Assembly (NCBI GenBank): GCA_902786615.1
Contig: CADADE010000001.1
Span: forward strand, 6,984 to 70,983
Reading direction: 5' to 3'
Source: Oscillospiraceae bacterium
GTDB taxonomy: Bacteria > Bacillota_A > Clostridia > Oscillospirales > Oscillospiraceae
DNA length: 64,000 nucleotides
A program made the translations under genes and the position numbers. How positions within the stretch are numbered: position 1 is the stretch's first letter; every line of letters begins with the position of its first letter. Below the pieces are notes generated by a model that had not been told where the DNA came from, did not search any database, and saw only the letters and a program-made list of their open reading frames with translations. Shown in pieces: positions 43,398 to 52,262 of the stretch.

Positions 43398-44264
43398 TTA
43401 ATCCATGCCGCTCTGTCCGGTCAGTCCCATATGGAGCCTGGCGAGCGTGAGCACGTTCTGCAGCAGCATGGCGCGCGTCATCGGGCCGACGCCTCCGGGC
43501 ACGGGCGTAATGTGGGAGCACAGCTCCTTTACCTCGTCAAAGCACACATCGCCGGTAAAGCTTCCGGTCAGCGGGTCGCGGTTCATGGCGACGTCGATCA
43601 CCACGGCCCCGGGCTTTACCATGTCGGCGGTGATGAGTCCCGGACGGCCTGCCGAGACGATCAGAATGTCCGCCTGCCGTGTCATGGCGGCGAGATCTGC
43701 CGTATGGCGGTGACAGTAGACAACAGTGCCGTTGCGCTGCAGCAGAAGCAGCCCCATGGGCTTACCGACAATTTCACTTCGCCCGACAATAACGCAGGTT
43801 TTGCCGTCCACGCTGATGTGATAGGCGTCCAGCATTTCGGCGATCCCGGCCGGGGTGCACGGCCAGATCAGGGGATCCCCGTACACCATGCGCCCCACGT
43901 TGAGGGGATGAAAAGCGTCCACATCCTTTTCCGGGCTGATGGCCTCAATGATGCGGCGCTCGTTGATAGAGTCCGGGAGCGGGAGCTGCACCAGGATGCC
44001 GTCAATGGCGGCGTCGGCGTTGAGCTTGCCGATCGTACTGAGCAGTTCTTCCTCCGAGACCGAGGCGGGAAAGTCAATGCGGCGCGAAAGAAAATCGCAT
44101 TCCGCACAATCCTTGCCCTTGTTTGCTACATAAAGCTGTGAGGCGGGATCATCTCCGACAAGGATCACAGCGATGCCGGGCCTGCGCGGCAGTCTGGCGG
44201 CTTCCCCCCGAATCCGCCGGCGGACCGAGGCTGCGAGCGTTTTACCGTCAAGAATCTTATCCAT
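43398..44264 (-). CDS. folD: Bifunctional methylenetetrahydrofolate dehydrogenase/cyclohydrolase FolD
   Basis: 288 residues. It has LVGDDPASQLYVANKGKDC with the catalytic Lys, GILVQLPLP, and the NADP-site GRSEIVGKPMG, then TPVPGGVGPMT. It interconverts methylene-, methenyl- and formyl-tetrahydrofolate for purine and formate metabolism. Single gene. Confidence 0.96.
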   Translation of the reverse strand: MDKILDGKTLAASVRRRIRGEAARLPRRPGIAVILVGDDPASQLYVANKGKDCAECDFLSRRIDFPASVSEEELLSTIGKLNADAAIDGILVQLPLPDSINERRIIEAISPEKDVDAFHPLNVGRMVYGDPLIWPCTPAGIAEMLDAYHISVDGKTCVIVGRSEIVGKPMGLLLLQRNGTVVYCHRHTADLAAMTRQADILIVSAGRPGLITADMVKPGAVVIDVAMNRDPLTGSFTGDVCFDEVKELCSHITPVPGGVGPMTRAMLLQNVLTLARLHMGLTGQSGMD

Positions 44265-44480
44265 TTCCTATCTCCCTTCTGCGTGCCGTTTCACAGCCCG
44301 CACCGAAATGCCTGACAAAGGGAGTATAGCATAAATCCCGGCGGATTGCCATAGCGTGCGCGGAACAAACGCATCTGGACAATGAAAAAAGAATCGTGTA
44401 TAATGTTACTTGCATATTTTGAGCATGATTCGATATGCGAACCGGGAATGACTCAATAAAACGGAAAGGAATACTGTACC

Positions 44481-45029
44481 ATGAAAGAAAATGTTATCAT
44501 CGTAAACTGCAAGGTGCCGAGCGAGGCTTACCAGATCCTGAGCATCCTGCGCCGGGATTTTGACAATGAAAGCTATACGATTTCCCAGGCGGCTGTTGTG
44601 AAAAAGGACACCGGCCACATTACCCTGGAAGACGGCTTTATCGCCGGCAACCCGGTTGAAGGCCGCGGCTGGACCGGCAGCCTGATCGGCAGCCTGGTGG
44701 GCATCCTCGGCGGCCCCCTGGGCGTTCTGTTCGGCGGCAGCGTCGGCGCGCTGATCGGCGATTCCATGGACGCAAAGGAGATGGAGGGCAAATCCGTGCT
44801 GCTGGAAAAGGCCGGCGAGTGCCTGACCGACGGCGAGACCGCCCTGCTGCTGATGGTCAAGGAGGAGGACGAGACCGCGCTGGCCGCGAAGCTGAAGGGC
44901 CTCCAGGTCTCCATCACCCGCATGGATGCTGCGGAGATCGCCGCCGAGATCGAGCACGCGGAAGAGCAGCAGCGCCTGAAAGAGGAAGAGCTTGCCCAGA
45001 TTCCCGAGAAAGCCAACTCCGGCGACTGA
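44481..45029 (+). CDS. DUF1269 family protein
   Basis: 182 residues. A central Gly-rich hydrophobic hairpin (about 61-92, with GSLIGSLVGILGGPLG) follows an N-terminal ferredoxin-like part, and a coiled coil ends the chain (about 150-175). This matches DUF1269 membrane-associated proteins, function unknown. Ribosome site AAAGGAA. It precedes an esterase remnant. Confidence 0.78.
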   Translation: MKENVIIVNCKVPSEAYQILSILRRDFDNESYTISQAAVVKKDTGHITLEDGFIAGNPVEGRGWTGSLIGSLVGILGGPLGVLFGGSVGALIGDSMDAKEMEGKSVLLEKAGECLTDGETALLLMVKEEDETALAAKLKGLQVSITRMDAAEIAAEIEHAEEQQRLKEEELAQIPEKANSGD

Positions 45030-45073
45030 TCTATAGAACAGGCGCAGCCGCGCCATGAAAGGCAGGCACAGAT

Positions 45074-45217
45074 ATGGTCTCCGGAAGAATGGAGTTTCAC
45101 GCGCAGACGATCATGCAGCACGCGGACTTTCGCTATGAAGAAGGCCCCGGCGGCCATTTCTGGAGCTTCTGGAACGAATATCTCCCGCGGGGCCTGGACT
45201 GGCTCCTGAGCAAATAA
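45074..45217 (+). pseudogene. Remnant of an alpha/beta-hydrolase esterase (C-terminal 47 residues)
   Basis: A short frame from ATG 45074 ends FRYEEGPGGHFWSFWNEY and DWLLSK. That looks like the C-terminus of tributyrin-esterase/S-formylglutathione-hydrolase-like proteins, including the catalytic His after GG. The rest of the enzyme (about 200 residues) is absent upstream. It may be a decayed gene, or a short gene whose resemblance is accidental. Confidence 0.45.
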
Positions 45218-45240
45218 TCGTCACGGGATATCATAAAAAG

Positions 45241-45274
45241 AGAAGTCATGCGGATCATGCGTCCGATGACTTCT
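45241..45274. terminator. Bidirectional terminator
   Basis: AGAAGTCAT (45241-45249) pairs with ATGACTTCT (45266-45274), with an inner CGGA/TCCG stem, AAAAAG before and TTTTTT after. Confidence 0.85.
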
Positions 45275-45287
45275 TTTTTATATGGAA

Positions 45288-46280
45288 TCAGTCTTTTGTG
45301 GTGCCGCCCGGCGCGTAGCGCACCGGCAGACATATATTGCGCGGGGCGGACGCGTCGACGTCGAGCAGCAGACGGACGGCGGTTTCCGCCATCTGCGCGA
45401 TCGGCTGTACAATGGTGGAGCAGGCATGGCGGCCGGTAGCATAGTCGGTAATCCCGTCATATCCGATGAGCTGCACATCCTGCGGGATACGCACGCCGCG
45501 CTCCGCAAGAAAAGCCCGTATGCGGCAGACGAGCCTGTCCGTGTTGCAGAAGATCCCGTCAAAGTCCAGACGCCCATCGTGCAAATGCTCCTGCAGAAAG
45601 GCATAGAAGGGGGCTTCGCCGTCCGCGTCGCGAAGGATGATCCGCTCGTGTTCAATTTGCAGGCGGCGGCAGGCGGCCTCAAAGCCCACCCCGCGCTTAT
45701 CCACTTCGCCGGGAACATCAGACGCCACCCCCATGAACAGCAGCCGCCTGCATCCGAGCTCGGCAAGCTTTTCCACGGCCATCTCCCCGCCGTGAAGGTT
45801 GTCGGAGGAGACACAGGGGATACTGTCGCCGCAGTGGCGGTCGATTGTCACCATGGGCGTTGAATCGTCGGGCTTCAGATCGGGGCTGTAGGTGAGCGCG
45901 ATCACACCGTCGACTTTGTTCTCATGCCCGAGGATCAGGCACTTTTTTTCTGCCTCGGGATCGTAATTGGTGATCATCAGCATGCTGCGGTAGCTGTGCC
46001 GCATCAGGCAGGCGGTCAGCTCGTCCGTCAGGATGGCGAAAAAGGGATGATACAGCGACGGCATCAGCAGCGCCACGCAGTTCGTGCGGTTTGTTTTCAA
46101 GCCCCGGGCATAGCTGTTCACGCGGTAGCCGAGCTTTTCAATGGCGTCCTCCACGCGCAGACGATAGCTCTCGCCGACGGGAATGCCGTTGATGACCTTG
46201 GAAACGGTGCCGAGGGCGACACCGGCCTCTTTGGCCACATCCTTCATGGTGGGGTTGTTGGTTTTTTTCAAGCGGCACAC
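45288..46280 (-). CDS. LacI-family regulator (orphan)
   Basis: 330 residues from GTG 46280; TTG 46271 is an alternative with better ribosome spacing. HTH TMKDVAKEAGVALGTVSKVING pattern, then a sugar-binding domain with GVIALTYSPDL and QLIGYDGITDYA. No sugar transporter or hydrolase adjoins it; only a truncated YesL-like gene does, so its operon appears lost. A LacI-like site lies at 46491-46502. Confidence 0.9.
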   Translation of the reverse strand: MCRLKKTNNPTMKDVAKEAGVALGTVSKVINGIPVGESYRLRVEDAIEKLGYRVNSYARGLKTNRTNCVALLMPSLYHPFFAILTDELTACLMRHSYRSMLMITNYDPEAEKKCLILGHENKVDGVIALTYSPDLKPDDSTPMVTIDRHCGDSIPCVSSDNLHGGEMAVEKLAELGCRRLLFMGVASDVPGEVDKRGVGFEAACRRLQIEHERIILRDADGEAPFYAFLQEHLHDGRLDFDGIFCNTDRLVCRIRAFLAERGVRIPQDVQLIGYDGITDYATGRHACSTIVQPIAQMAETAVRLLLDVDASAPRNICLPVRYAPGGTTKD

Positions 46281-46490
46281 AACCTTTTGCTTTCTATATG
46301 AATGAAATTATAGCAATGAAGTTCTCAAAAGAAAAGCCCATTTCCTGTTTCTGGGGAGGCGCGGGGAATCTTTCGTCGAGTTGCAAAAATGGGAGCGCTG
46401 CAATTGTTGCAGGTTTCCGAAAAAACAGACCGGATAACAAAATGCTTTGACATGAGCGCTTGACTGTGTTTTCTTTTTGTCGAGAAGATG

Positions 46491-46502
46491 TGTAACGTTT
46501 CA
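46491..46502. promoter_or_regulatory. LacI/cre-like operator
   Basis: TGTAACGTTTCA is nearly palindromic around the CG step typical of LacI-family operators. It lies between the orphan regulator and the YesL remnant, where the control region of a lost operon would be. Confidence 0.45.
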
Positions 46503-46680
46503 CGAACACCGGGGGGCGCGGCCCTCACCGCCCTGTATGACGCCTGTATCCGCCTTGTGCGCGGAGAGGATAACGAGCTTGCGCGGGATTATTTTCGAGC
46601 CTTCAAAGCAAATTTCAAAAAAGCAACATTGGCCTGGCTGCTGTTTCTCGCGGCCGTTCTGCTCCACAGCGCCCATGAGA
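46503..46680 (+). pseudogene. DUF624 (YesL-like) membrane protein fragment
   Basis: The frame encodes ALTALYDACIRLVRGEDNEL, then a DYFRAFKANFKKATLAWLLFL pattern, characteristic of residues 45-90 of YesL-family proteins. The first transmembrane part is missing, and after about 46680 the frame continues with unrelated Arg-rich sequence to 46832. YesL genes usually accompany sugar ABC operons, agreeing with the orphan LacI gene. From 46833 to 46869 nothing is seen. Confidence 0.55.
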
Positions 46681-46869
46681 TGAAAAACGAGGGCCTGGAG
46701 TTTCACCCCGGCGACGGCACAGTCTGCCACATCGGGCGCTATGATCGGGAAAACCGCCGCCTCTATGACGCTCTATACACCCCTGAGCGCCGACGGCATC
46801 CGCTTTTCCGCCGACGGCGCCGCACTCCATAAAAACCCATATCTGCCGCAAAAAACACATTGCAGGCCA

Positions 46870-46897
46870 TTGACATTTTTAGAGCAGTTTATATAAT
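46870..46897 (+). promoter_or_regulatory. Consensus promoter of the clostripain-like gene
   Basis: TTGACA (46870-46875), 16-base spacer, TATAAT (46892-46897); both boxes perfect. A leader of about 115 bases follows. Confidence 0.8.
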
Positions 46898-46910
46898 AAA
46901 AACAACGCAG

Positions 46911-46994
46911 CTTGGCATAAAATGGCTGCCAGACTGACGAAACCCGCGTCAGGGCCTGTACACAGGCGCAAATCCTGCATATCAGGAGACCAAG
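46911..46994 (+). ncRNA. Structured leader RNA, multi-stem junction (riboswitch-like, family unassigned)
   Basis: CTTGG (46911-46915) can pair with CCAAG (46990-46994) to close a junction. Inside are three hairpins: CTGAC/GTCAG (46934-46952), GCCTG/CAGGC (46954-46967) and TCCTG/CAGGA (46973-46987). They are joined by unpaired GCAAA and GA linkers. The ribosome site AAAGGAGG (47004-47011) follows ten bases later. I could not match it to a known riboswitch class. Confidence 0.45.
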
Positions 46995-47020
46995 GGAAAA
47001 AACAAAGGAGGCGTTTTTCG

Positions 47021-48934
47021 TTGAAAAAAACCATTGCAATTCTGCTTGCGATCGTATTGTGCATGTCGCTTTGCACGACTGCCTTCGCGGATGACGGCTG
47101 GACGATCTTCGTGTATTTGTGTGGATCGGATCTGGAAAGTGAAAACGGCTTCGCAAGCGAAAACATGAAGGAAATGATCGAAGCAAGCGCCGCTTCCGGC
47201 GTTCGCTTTATTGTGGAGACCGGCGGTGCGTCCGAATGGAAGAACGACGCGAATGCCGATGAGCTGGACCGCTATGAGATCGCCGGCGGGGTCAGCACGA
47301 TTGTCGACCACCAGCCCACCGCCGATATGGGCAACGCGCAGACACTGGCGGATTTCCTCAGCTGGGGTCTTGCGGCTTATCCCGCGGCACATGTCGGCCT
47401 GGTACTGTGGGATCACGGCAGCGGCAGCATCAACGGCGTCTGCTTTGATGAGCTCAACGACCTTAACAGCCTCTCCCTGCGGGACATCGACACCGCACTC
47501 AGCGGCGTGAAGGACGCGCTGCCGAACGGTTTTGACTTCATCGGCTTCGACGCCTGCCTGATGGGCACCGTGGAAACCGCGGCCATGCTCGCCCCCTATG
47601 CAAAATACCTGATCGGCTCTCAGGAGCTGGAGCCCGGCACCGGCTGGGACTACAAGGTGTTCGGAAGCTGCCTTCAGGCGAACCCCTCCGCGGACACGGT
47701 TACGCTCGGAAAGGCGATTTGCGACGGCTTCTATCAGAACAGCGTCGCAGATGATCAGGGTGACAGTGCTACGCTCGCGCTGGTCGACCTCAGCAAAATC
47801 GACGCGTTTCGCACGGCCTTTGACCTCTATGCCCAGAATCTTTATGAGGCGACGGATAAGAGCGAGAACTTTGCCCCGATTTGCCGCGCCATCCGTTCTG
47901 CGGAAAACTACGGCGGCAATAACCGCAGCGAGGGTTATACGAACATGGTCGACCTTGGCGGTCTGATCGACGCCGGGGCCGAGTGGTCGTCCAACGCCCA
48001 GGCTGCCCGCGACGCGTTGAATGCCGTGATCGTCTACCAGACAGTGGGCGACGCACATAAGGATGCAAGCGGCCTTTCGGTCTATTTCCCACTCCAGGTC
48101 CAGGGCTCGAAGGAGCTTTCGATCTTCCGCGACGTCTGCGTCAGCACACATTACCTTGCGCTGGTTGACAAAATCGCCTACGGCTTTGCAAACGGCGGCA
48201 GCCTGGAAGGCTACAGCGAAAATACGCCCTGGGACTGGGACTCCATGGTGCCGGATAACGACGGGCAGAGCACCGCGATCACCTTCGACCAGGCGCCCGC
48301 GCTGGATGAAAACGGCAGCTATGGCTTCGTCCTCTCTCAGAAGGGTCTGGAAAACACCGCATCCGTGGACGCCATGGTCTATATGTATTCTCCTGATGGA
48401 CAGGACTGCATTTCCATCGGCCTTACCAGCGACGTGATAGCCGACTGGAATACCGGCGCGGTGAGAGATAATTTCGACGGCTACTGGTTCTCCCTGCCCG
48501 ACGGACAGAACCTCAGAGTGCAGCTTGTCGATGAGAATGAAAACGACTCCGTTTATACCGCCCCTGTCCAGGTCAACGACGACAGCACCAATCTCCGATT
48601 CTCCTGGGACGGCAGTACGGGTGAACTGCAGATTATCGGCGTCTGGGACGGCGTCGACAACAATGGTATTGCCGCTCGTGCCGGTGATACGCTGCAACCC
48701 GGCGACCGTATTGTCCCGCTGTATGACGCCTCTGACGTCGATACCGGCGAGGCGTCGGTGTATTCCGGTCAGGAGTATGTCTGGGGCGACGGCGACAAGC
48801 TTGCGTTCGGTCTGCTTTCGGACGGCGATTATCTGTATTCCTTCTACATCAATGATATCTTCGGCGGAAGCTATGTTACCGACAACGTCAAGTTCTCCGT
48901 TGATCAGGGCGGCGTTTCCTTCTACGCAGCCTGA
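47021..48934 (+). CDS. Secreted clostripain-family (C11) cysteine peptidase
   Basis: 637 residues from TTG 47021, supported by AAAGGAGG nine bases upstream. Signal peptide 1-23 (TTAFA|DD). The caspase-like fold shows WTIFVYLCGSDLES, the catalytic His132 in LWDHGSG and Cys179 in GFDACLMG. The C-terminal 230 residues are beta-rich and may be a substrate or wall-binding domain. It would cleave after basic residues outside the cell. Its leader is a candidate RNA switch. Confidence 0.92.
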   Translation: MKKTIAILLAIVLCMSLCTTAFADDGWTIFVYLCGSDLESENGFASENMKEMIEASAASGVRFIVETGGASEWKNDANADELDRYEIAGGVSTIVDHQPTADMGNAQTLADFLSWGLAAYPAAHVGLVLWDHGSGSINGVCFDELNDLNSLSLRDIDTALSGVKDALPNGFDFIGFDACLMGTVETAAMLAPYAKYLIGSQELEPGTGWDYKVFGSCLQANPSADTVTLGKAICDGFYQNSVADDQGDSATLALVDLSKIDAFRTAFDLYAQNLYEATDKSENFAPICRAIRSAENYGGNNRSEGYTNMVDLGGLIDAGAEWSSNAQAARDALNAVIVYQTVGDAHKDASGLSVYFPLQVQGSKELSIFRDVCVSTHYLALVDKIAYGFANGGSLEGYSENTPWDWDSMVPDNDGQSTAITFDQAPALDENGSYGFVLSQKGLENTASVDAMVYMYSPDGQDCISIGLTSDVIADWNTGAVRDNFDGYWFSLPDGQNLRVQLVDENENDSVYTAPVQVNDDSTNLRFSWDGSTGELQIIGVWDGVDNNGIAARAGDTLQPGDRIVPLYDASDVDTGEASVYSGQEYVWGDGDKLAFGLLSDGDYLYSFYINDIFGGSYVTDNVKFSVDQGGVSFYAA

Positions 48935-48967
48935 TATCGGATAAGATTTATCAGCGCAAAGCAAAAA

Positions 48968-49007
48968 AGCACTCACAGGAGGCGCGGCAGCGCCTCCTGT
49001 GAGTGCT
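48968..49007. terminator. Strong bidirectional terminator
   Basis: AGCACTCACAGGAGGCGC (48968-48985) pairs perfectly with its 18-base complement at 48990-49007 around GGCA. The A-run before it gives a U-run for the minus-strand kinase gene. Confidence 0.9.
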
Positions 49008-49028
49008 TCTCTCTTTTGAAATGTTTGC

Positions 49029-49958
49029 TTAACCGTAAATGCCGCCGCCGATGAATTCGCGGATCAAAGCGTCGTCGGCTACGTCTTCCTCCGGAATGTG
49101 GCCGAACAGCTGCAGCGCAGGCAGGACTCTGCGCAGCTCCTCAAAGCGCTCGATACCCTCCGGCACAGACTTGAAAAGCTGCGTCGCCGTGTGGTTGAAG
49201 ACCGGCAGCTCATACGCGAAGGAGGTGTCAAAACGGAAGTTTGCCTGGTCCTTGAAGGGGGATATGTAGCTCATTTCACCACGGCGGACGTTGGCCCACA
49301 TACTCATGGTCTCCTGCGGATCGGAGCCGCGGAACTTGTAGTCGCGCACCATGCGCCGCACAAGGCGGAACCAGGTGCGCTTGAAGACCACGCGGCCCTG
49401 AAATTCCACGTCGCTGCGGGCGGAAATATAGAGCTTGAAGGCCTCGGGATGCACGTCGGTAATCATGGTGTTGAGCGCGTGGATGCCCTCAAAAACCACC
49501 ATCTCGTCCTTGCCCAGCTTGATGGACTTGGAGGGCGTCTGAATCCGCATACGGCGGGAAAACTCAAACTTGGGAACGTAGATGCGCTCGCCCTTCGCAA
49601 GCTGATCAAAGTGCCTGTTTAAAAGCTCCATATCCAGGCACAGGGGCGATTCAAGGTCGAGCTCGCCCTCGGGAGTGCGGGGGGTCGTGCGATCGACGGT
49701 TTTAAAATAGTCGTCCATGCCGACGTAATGCGTGCGCACGCCGCGCTTTTCCAGAGCCTCGGCAATCTTCATCGAGGTCGTGGTTTTGCCCGAGCCGGAG
49801 GGACCGGACAGCAGAATGATGGGGCTCTTTTCCTTATTGTCAAGGATGCGGTCGACCGCCTCCTCCACGCGCTGCCTGTAAAGTGCGTCGCACTCCTCCA
49901 TAAAGCCCTTGGGATCGCTGACAGTTCTCAGGTTGATGTCGTTAAGCTTGTATGCCAT
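49029..49958 (-). CDS. Nucleoside kinase (uridine kinase-like, P-loop)
   Basis: 309 residues. Walker A GPSGSGKT (52-59), DDYFK near 96 and the VFEGIHALN segment fit the PRK/uridine-kinase superfamily. An additional N-terminal helix (1-45) and a C-terminal extension separate it from the ordinary Udk at 19184. In Clostridia such proteins are listed as nucleoside kinases of unknown substrate. It follows hemZ by a few bases on the same strand. Confidence 0.82.
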   Translation of the reverse strand: MAYKLNDINLRTVSDPKGFMEECDALYRQRVEEAVDRILDNKEKSPIILLSGPSGSGKTTTSMKIAEALEKRGVRTHYVGMDDYFKTVDRTTPRTPEGELDLESPLCLDMELLNRHFDQLAKGERIYVPKFEFSRRMRIQTPSKSIKLGKDEMVVFEGIHALNTMITDVHPEAFKLYISARSDVEFQGRVVFKRTWFRLVRRMVRDYKFRGSDPQETMSMWANVRRGEMSYISPFKDQANFRFDTSFAYELPVFNHTATQLFKSVPEGIERFEELRRVLPALQLFGHIPEEDVADDALIREFIGGGIYG

Positions 49959-51446
49959 TTAGTTCGCTTCCTCCTTATCTGCTTGATAAAATGCCGAAAT
50001 GCGTGTCTTCTCAGCGCATGTTCTGTCAATACTCTCTATGTATTCCAGCGGATATTTGGGCGCCATCAGGCGGATATTGCGCCCGCCGTCTGTGCGGATA
50101 AGCTTTGTGGAGCCGCCCCCGCCCATGGCCAGGATGCTCCGCAGCTCCTCCATAATGCAGATGTTGTACAGGTTTACGCGCCCGTCCCGTGCCCAGCCGA
50201 CATTCTCGAAGCCGCCGGACATAAACTTCTGTCGATAGAGGTAATAGGGGACATAGCCCGCCGCGCTCAGGCGCTGCGAGGCGTAATCGAGCATGGAAGA
50301 TACTTCCCGCGCACCGGGGATGGGCGTCTCCTCCAGCGTGATGCGGGAGCCCTTCTTGAGCGAAAGGGTGTGTACTGTGATATTCTCTGCGCCCAGAGCG
50401 AGTACCTTTTCAAGCGTGGAGCGGAAGCCCGCGACACTGTCGCCCGGCAGACCCGCGATGAGATCCATATTCACGTCAAAACCGCCGACAGCCCGCGCCT
50501 TTTCCAAAGCCGATACGATATCTGCCGCCGTATGCCTGCGCCCGATCAGCTCCAGCACCCGGTCGTCCATGGTCTGGGGATTGACGCTGATGCGGTCCAC
50601 GCCGTGGCGGCGCAGAACCTGCAGCTTCTCTGTGGTGATGGTATCGGGCCGACCCGCCTCCACGGTGTATTCCCGCAGGGCGGAGAGATCAAACCGCTCA
50701 GCAAGTACCGTGCACAGCCGCTCAAGCTGCCCGGCGGAGAGCGTGGTGGGCGTGCCGCCGCCCATGTAGAGCGACACCGGTCTGAGCCCCAGCGCCTTCA
50801 CCTGTGCCGCCGTGGCGGCGATTTCCTGTTCCAGCGCAAGCAGGAAGGGCTCGACAAGCTTCATGCTCTTTTCCACCGATTGACTGACGAAGCTGCAATA
50901 GGCGCAGCGCGTCGGGCAGAAGGGGATGCCCACATAAAGGCAGACGTCCTTCTCACTGAGCGAGGCTTCTGCTTTCAGCGTTTCCCGCGTGGTGATGAGA
51001 CACAGCCCCGCGCGCTCGGCACTGACGTCGTACTCGTGGATGAAACGCCGCAGGGCGGTCTTTTCATCCAGACCGTCGCCGATGAGTCCCGCCAGCAGCT
51101 TTCCGGGCCGCACGCCGGTGAGCGCGCCCCAGGCAGGCTTCGAGACCCCTGCCTTCAGCGCCGCGCGGTACATGGCGTTTTTGACAAGGCGCTGGCAGAT
51201 CCGGTCCCGCTGCAGCGGGTCGGTGAGCGCCTCGTTCCGGGCACGGGCGGCGCCGCGAAAAACGTTTTTTCCGCGGTAGTAGGCACAGCTTGCGCCGGTA
51301 ATCTGTTCGCCGCGGCTGAGGCGGATTTCCATGCGATCCCCGGCAGGCGGCGCATCCGGGTATTCCGGCCGCTCCTCGGGGAACAGCGTGAGCAGCATTT
51401 GCTCCACCGCGTATTTATAATCATGGCCGTAAAGAACCAGCTTCAT
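49959..51446 (-). CDS. hemZ: Coproporphyrinogen III dehydrogenase-like radical SAM protein HemZ
   Basis: 495 residues from ATG 51446 with GGAG six bases upstream; the longer frame to 51551 is rejected. An N-terminal extension (1-160) typical of HemZ precedes the radical SAM core with CPTRCAYC (Cys177, 181, 184) and the GGGTPTTL motif. Oxygen-independent coproporphyrinogen oxidases make protoporphyrinogen; in Clostridia without full haem synthesis the role of HemZ is unclear. It appears cotranscribed with the kinase at 49029. Confidence 0.9.
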   Translation of the reverse strand: MKLVLYGHDYKYAVEQMLLTLFPEERPEYPDAPPAGDRMEIRLSRGEQITGASCAYYRGKNVFRGAARARNEALTDPLQRDRICQRLVKNAMYRAALKAGVSKPAWGALTGVRPGKLLAGLIGDGLDEKTALRRFIHEYDVSAERAGLCLITTRETLKAEASLSEKDVCLYVGIPFCPTRCAYCSFVSQSVEKSMKLVEPFLLALEQEIAATAAQVKALGLRPVSLYMGGGTPTTLSAGQLERLCTVLAERFDLSALREYTVEAGRPDTITTEKLQVLRRHGVDRISVNPQTMDDRVLELIGRRHTAADIVSALEKARAVGGFDVNMDLIAGLPGDSVAGFRSTLEKVLALGAENITVHTLSLKKGSRITLEETPIPGAREVSSMLDYASQRLSAAGYVPYYLYRQKFMSGGFENVGWARDGRVNLYNICIMEELRSILAMGGGGSTKLIRTDGGRNIRLMAPKYPLEYIESIDRTCAEKTRISAFYQADKEEAN

Positions 51447-51633
51447 CGAATTCTCCGTTTGCCGCCCGACAGTAAGCCGCCGGGCAGAATAAGCACGTTT
51501 TTTTATCATTATAGCAGATACAGAAAAATATGACAATGACCAATATAACATTCAGGAGTAAGACAGTTGCTGGAAAAATAACCGCAAACCCGCATAACAG
51601 GCCGATAATTGAAAAAATTTTAGTAAAAAAAGA

Positions 51634-51663
51634 CTGGCATTTTTCTCCGTTTTGTTGTATTAT
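51634..51663 (+). promoter_or_regulatory. Predicted promoter of the CarD-like gene
   Basis: CTGGCA (51634-51639), 18-base spacer, TATTAT (51658-51663). Confidence 0.4.
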
Positions 51664-51707
51664 AAGTTTGTAGAATTGTTGACTTAGTGTGTGGGAGGGG
51701 TGAATGT

Positions 51708-52196
51708 ATGTATTCGATCGGCGAAAAGATTATCTATGGGGAAAACGGCGTCTGCACCGTTTCCAAGGTCGCGCCGCTGGAATCCTCCGGGGCGCAGGAC
51801 AAGCTGTTCTATCATCTGGAACCCCTGATCGGCACCGGCGTTTATTTTGCACCGGTGGATTCCGGCGCATATATGCGCCCGGTGATCAGCCGTGAGGAGG
51901 CGGAGGCTTTGATCGACGCGATTCCCACGATCGAACCCGCCATCTGCCGCGACAATCGTTTCAACCATGTGGACGCTTTTTATAAGGAGCTTTTCCGCCA
52001 GCACAGCTGTGAGGCGCTGGTCGCGATTGTCAAGGGCTTGCATCTGCGCATGAGTGAAAAAAAGACCAAGAGCAGCCGCGCGGAGACTACCATGAAACGC
52101 GCAAAGGATATCCTGCATGGAGAGCTCTCCATCGCCCTGGGCATGGACGTGGGAGAGGTTGAGTCCTATATCAGCGAGCGCCTGAAGGACGCATGA
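51708..52196 (+). CDS. CarD-family transcriptional regulator
   Basis: 162 residues from ATG 51708, with GGGAGGGG upstream. N-terminal CarD/RID domain (about 1-60) with YSIGEKIIYGENGVCTV, then a helical C-terminus with charged DNA-binding-like surface. CarD proteins bind the RNA polymerase beta subunit to alter open-complex stability, often at rRNA promoters. Small clostridial forms such as this one lack a known regulon. Confidence 0.85.
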   Translation: MYSIGEKIIYGENGVCTVSKVAPLESSGAQDKLFYHLEPLIGTGVYFAPVDSGAYMRPVISREEAEALIDAIPTIEPAICRDNRFNHVDAFYKELFRQHSCEALVAIVKGLHLRMSEKKTKSSRAETTMKRAKDILHGELSIALGMDVGEVESYISERLKDA

Positions 52197-52213
52197 ATAC
52201 CGTATCTGACGGC

Positions 52214-52256
52214 AGCGTGAGCCCCCCGAACCATCCCGGTTCGGGGGGCTCACGCT
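52214..52256. terminator. Strong inverted repeat between the CarD gene and ychF
   Basis: A 19-base arm (52214-52232) pairs with 52238-52256, including GAGCCCCCCGAACC. There is no T-run of note, but the stem is very stable and lies between convergent genes. Confidence 0.7.
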
Positions 52257-52262
52257 GTCTGC

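Noticed and set aside
46911..46994. Cobalamin riboswitch
   Set aside because: TCAGGAGACC recalls the B12 box, but the rest of the large cobalamin aptamer is absent.
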